DNA of 16,762 bases from CAYFVR01 sp964346545 (GTDB taxonomy: Bacteria > Desulfobacterota > Desulfobacteria > Desulfobacterales > Desulfococcaceae), in the NCBI GenBank assembly GCA_964346545.1, contig CAYFVR010000089.1, forward strand, positions 1-16,762, given 5' to 3'. Under the pieces are notes generated by a model. The model saw nothing but the letters and a program-made list of their open reading frames with translations, searched no databases and was not told where the DNA came from. Positions 15,374 to 16,762 of this stretch are shown here, in pieces (position 1 is the stretch's first letter; each line of letters begins with the position of its first letter). The position numbers and the translations under genes are program-made.

Positions 15374-16033
15374 CTACCAGCGGAAGGGCAATTCCTTCAG
15401 AAGGACGATTTTTCGGTCGCGCATTTCCACGAAGCCGCCGAACCGCAATTCCTTGAAAATCCGGCTGATCATCTCCCGGGAGGAGCCCACCCGGAAGGCG
15501 ATGTCCTGGTGCGTCAGCCGCTCGTCGATCACCCGAACCTCGCCTTCGGTTCGGGCCGATTTGTCCAAAAACCGCGCCACCCGGCCGTATACGTCGCGGA
15601 ACGCCAGATCCTTGATCTGCTCGGTGGCGTTTCGCAGCTTCTCGTTGAGCCCCTTCATCAGGTTGAAGCAGATCTCCGGATTGTCGGCGACGATGTTCCG
15701 GAACTGGTCCCGGGGCACCACCAGAAGCCGGCTGGCCATGCCGACCTCCACGTCGGCGCAGCGCGGGGCCCCGTCGATGAAGCTCATTTCGCCGAAATGT
15801 TCGCCTGGACCGAACTCGTTCAGCACGATTTGTCGTCCTTCGTCGTCAATGCCCACCACCACCGCCTTCCCCTCGATCACCACGAAGAGGGCCGCGGTTT
15901 TCTCCCCCTCCGTGATGATCACCGCGCCCTTGCGGTAGTTCTGCTCCCGGGAAATTTTTGCGATGGCCCTTCGCTCCTCGGCGGTCAGGCCGGAAAACAG
16001 GGCGATGTCCGCCAGTTCCTCTTCTTGAATCAT
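15374..16033 (-). CDS. Crp/Fnr-family transcriptional regulator
   Basis: This is a dimeric DNA-binding regulator with an N-terminal cyclic-nucleotide-type sensor domain and a C-terminal winged helix-turn-helix (219 residues). The beta-roll spans about 12-115 with GEHFGEMSFIDGAPRCADV (77-95), the position where Crp binds the cAMP phosphate. Glu82 and Arg91 are present, but the following residue is Cys92 instead of the usual Ser/Thr. There is no N-terminal cysteine cluster, so it is not an iron-sulfur Fnr. The long dimer helix is about 116-145, and the recognition region is RLTHQDIAFRVGSSREMISRIFKEL (172-196). ATG 16033 has AAAAAGGA 6-9 nt upstream. The ligand and targets are unknown; regulation of the convergent 531-residue gene is possible but not shown. 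Confidence 0.92.
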   Translation of the reverse strand: MIQEEELADIALFSGLTAEERRAIAKISREQNYRKGAVIITEGEKTAALFVVIEGKAVVVGIDDEGRQIVLNEFGPGEHFGEMSFIDGAPRCADVEVGMASRLLVVPRDQFRNIVADNPEICFNLMKGLNEKLRNATEQIKDLAFRDVYGRVARFLDKSARTEGEVRVIDERLTHQDIAFRVGSSREMISRIFKELRFGGFVEMRDRKIVLLKELPFRW

Positions 16034-16071
16034 CGGATGTCCTTTTTGATTGATCGCGAGGTGAAAAGATC

Positions 16072-16100
16072 AGCATACTCAAAAAGGCCATCCGGCTCAA
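16072..16100 (-). promoter_or_regulatory. Candidate promoter of the Crp/Fnr-type gene
   Basis: On the minus strand TTGAGC (16095-16100) and TATGCT (16072-16077) are separated by exactly 17 nt, each with about 4 consensus bases. The leader would be about 33 nt. TGTGA (16103-16107) lies just upstream on the plus strand, but no symmetrical partner follows it. Confidence 0.45.
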
Positions 16101-16160
16101 TTGTGAAATCGTAAGCCATTAGTGTAAATCCACATTCCGGGGACGGGAGCGGCGAGCCGT

Positions 16161-16197
16161 CTTCTTCGCCCGATCCCCTTTGCAAAAGGGGGAGAAG
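16161..16197. repeat. Nested inverted repeat upstream of the Crp/Fnr-type gene
   Basis: CCCCTTT (16175-16181) and AAAGGGG (16185-16191) form a perfect 7-bp stem with a 3-base loop. CTTCT (16161-16165) and AGAAG (16193-16197) enclose it. No T-run follows on either strand. It resembles the CCCCTTT...AAAGGGG short repeats scattered through many bacterial genomes, but only one copy is in this window. Confidence 0.4.
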
Positions 16198-16314
16198 GCC
16201 GATGTCCGAACAATCCGCCAAAGTAGAGTTAGTTGCCAATTAAAATAATGCAGAAAATGCGATTATGGCAATGGGGGAAATTTAACATGTATAATCAAAG
16301 TTAATATCCAGTGG
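16198..16314. other. A+T-rich gene-free stretch
   Basis: Between the nested inverted repeat and the candidate RNA promoter no open frame with a plausible start was found. Base composition drops sharply to A+T-rich. TTGCCA (16233-16238) and TGGCAA (16266-16271) form a 6-bp inverted repeat 27 bases apart, and an exact TATAAT occurs at 16290-16295 without a good -35. Nothing else is recognisable. Confidence 0.4.
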
Positions 16315-16343
16315 TTGACAAGATTGTGGTTGATTGATACTAA
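16315..16343 (+). promoter_or_regulatory. Promoter of the candidate structured RNA
   Basis: A perfect consensus -35, TTGACA (16315-16320), is followed after exactly 17 nt by TACTAA (16338-16343). Transcription would begin near 16350, where the first stem of the downstream structured region starts. Confidence 0.55.
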
Positions 16344-16349
16344 AGCTTT

Positions 16350-16487
16350 TACGAATGGGAAATATCACTTAGCCTTCTTTTTTATTCGTACTAAGATTGA
16401 GAATGATGTTTCATTTCGTTTGGCGGATGGGTACCGAAAGCGCTTTCCGGAATTTGCCGCGGCAAATTTCCGGAGGCGCTTTTTTTT
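16350..16487 (+). ncRNA. Candidate structured RNA (small RNA or leader attenuator), about 138 nt
   Basis: This is not a recognised RNA family. The stretch lies between a consensus-like promoter and a strong intrinsic terminator and has no convincing reading frame. Three stem-loops follow one another. The first pairs TACGAAT (16350-16356) with ATTCGTA (16384-16390) and can be extended inward by GGGAAA against TTTTTT. The second pairs AATGA (16402-16406) with TCATT (16411-16415). The third is the terminator. TTTCG (16414-16418) could alternatively pair with CGAAA (16435-16439) at the terminator base, a possible weak antiterminator. It may be an independent small RNA or an attenuated leader for the exported-protein gene starting at 16659. 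Confidence 0.45.
16437..16487 (+). terminator. Strong intrinsic terminator
   Basis: A long, nearly continuous stem is formed from AAAGCGC (16437-16443) pairing with GCGCTTT, then CCGGAA with TTCCGG, then TTTGC with GCAAA around a CGCG loop, with only single-base bulges. It ends in eight T residues (16480-16487). It is the clearest rho-independent terminator in the window. No protein gene ends just before it on the plus strand. Confidence 0.85.
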
Positions 16488-16584
16488 GGATTTTTGTCAA
16501 CCGAGAGGAGGTTTCAAAAAGCAATTTTCACGTGGAACAACCGGAACAGGACCGGGATTGGTTTTTTTTGGCGGTTCTGGACGG

Positions 16585-16613
16585 TTGGCAATGAGGTTTC
16601 GGATGAATGTACT
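16585..16613 (+). promoter_or_regulatory. Candidate promoter of the truncated right-edge gene
   Basis: TTGGCA (16585-16590) and TGTACT (16608-16613) are separated by exactly 17 nt, about 45 bases before the start codon. The -10 matches 4 of 6 bases. Between the upstream terminator and this site nothing else is recognisable. Confidence 0.4.
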
Positions 16614-16658
16614 TGGATCGATCGGCTGCTACCCAAAAAATTACGATAGGAATTTGGA

Positions 16659-16762
16659 ATGATGAAGAAAAATGCGTTGCTGTTTTTATTTGCCGTGTTT
16701 GTCTGGTTGGTTCCCGCCGCCGCCTTTTCCGGCGTGCAGCTGGGGATGGAGGTGAACCCAAA
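16659..16762 (+). CDS. N-terminus of an exported protein, cut by the window end
   Basis: Only the first 34 codons are present. They begin MMKKN and continue with a hydrophobic core of about 12-15 residues, ending VPAAAFSG, a typical Sec signal peptide with probable cleavage after the Ala run, followed by VQLGMEVNP. No lipobox cysteine is visible. AGGA lies about 8 nt upstream of the first ATG; the second ATG immediately after it is an equal candidate. Codon use returns to the GC-rich style of the window. The function cannot be told from this fragment. Confidence 0.65.
   Translation, partial: MMKKNALLFLFAVFVWLVPAAAFSGVQLGMEVNP

Noticed and set aside
14532..15938. A 468-codon plus-strand frame overlapping the 531-residue gene and the Crp-type gene.
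   Set aside because: It crosses two supported genes, one on each strand, and has a low-complexity product.
16030..16122. A 29-codon minus-strand frame whose stop overlaps the Crp-type start as ATGA, possibly a coupled leader peptide.
   Set aside because: The overlap is suggestive, but no good ribosome-binding site precedes it, the best promoter lies inside it, and its composition is unremarkable. Not listed as a gene.
16100..16136. Crp or Fnr box upstream of the Crp-type gene (TGTGA and GTGTAAATCCACAT).
   Set aside because: TGTGA has no symmetrical TCACA partner at the right distance, and the second site matches only weakly.
16175..16191. CCCCTTT/AAAGGGG hairpin as a terminator.
   Set aside because: No T-run follows on either strand and no gene ends next to it.

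Overview
The window is a GC-rich bacterial segment with conserved housekeeping genes in its first two thirds and accessory genes on the right. The cluster yajC-secD-secF-dprA-topA, preceded by an RNase E/G gene, is an arrangement I associate with Desulfobacterota (former Deltaproteobacteria). The protein sequences fit that, but this is inference from gene order and general resemblance, not a database match. Both edges look like contig edges. The left edge carries a 16-G run and damaged coding sequence, and the right edge cuts a gene.

Layout. At 1-1197 (+) is an ATPase of the AAA/DUF4143 type with a suspect 5' end. It converges on topA across a short spacer holding a perfect hairpin. From 1303 to 8050 (-) runs the operon yajC-secD-secF-dprA-topA: protein-export membrane subunits, a DNA-uptake/recombination protein and topoisomerase I. 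Upstream of yajC is a good sigma70-type promoter (TTGACG, 17 nt, TATATG), largely covered by a perfect 10+10 bp inverted repeat. From 8188 to 11134 (-) lie a gene for a single-pass membrane protein with a coiled coil and LysM-like domain, and rng/rne (RNase E/G) with a long structured leader. A superfamily 2 helicase (XPB-like) is transcribed divergently at 11435-12808 (+).

Accessory right side. A MazE/MazF-type toxin-antitoxin pair (12978-13650, +) sits behind a promoter and a 14-bp palindrome. Next is an unrecognised 531-residue protein, possibly a divergent DAO-like flavoprotein (13762-15357, +), with its own promoter and a 9+9 bp inverted repeat. A Crp/Fnr-family regulator (15374-16033, -) converges on it. 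The last 700 bases are visibly richer in A+T and hold no convincing complete protein gene. They do contain a consensus -35 promoter, three successive stem-loops and a very strong intrinsic terminator, which together outline a candidate structured RNA of about 140 nt. A truncated gene for an exported protein begins at 16659.

How it fits together. SecD, SecF and YajC form the accessory complex of the Sec translocon. DprA and TopA act on DNA and appear to be co-transcribed with them by position only. The points most worth a second look are the SecF insertion, which reads as an internal duplication of a membrane hairpin, the operator-like repeat at the yajC promoter, the candidate RNA near 16350-16487, and the unidentified 531-residue protein. 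I saw no rRNA, tRNA, CRISPR array, transposase or insertion sequence.
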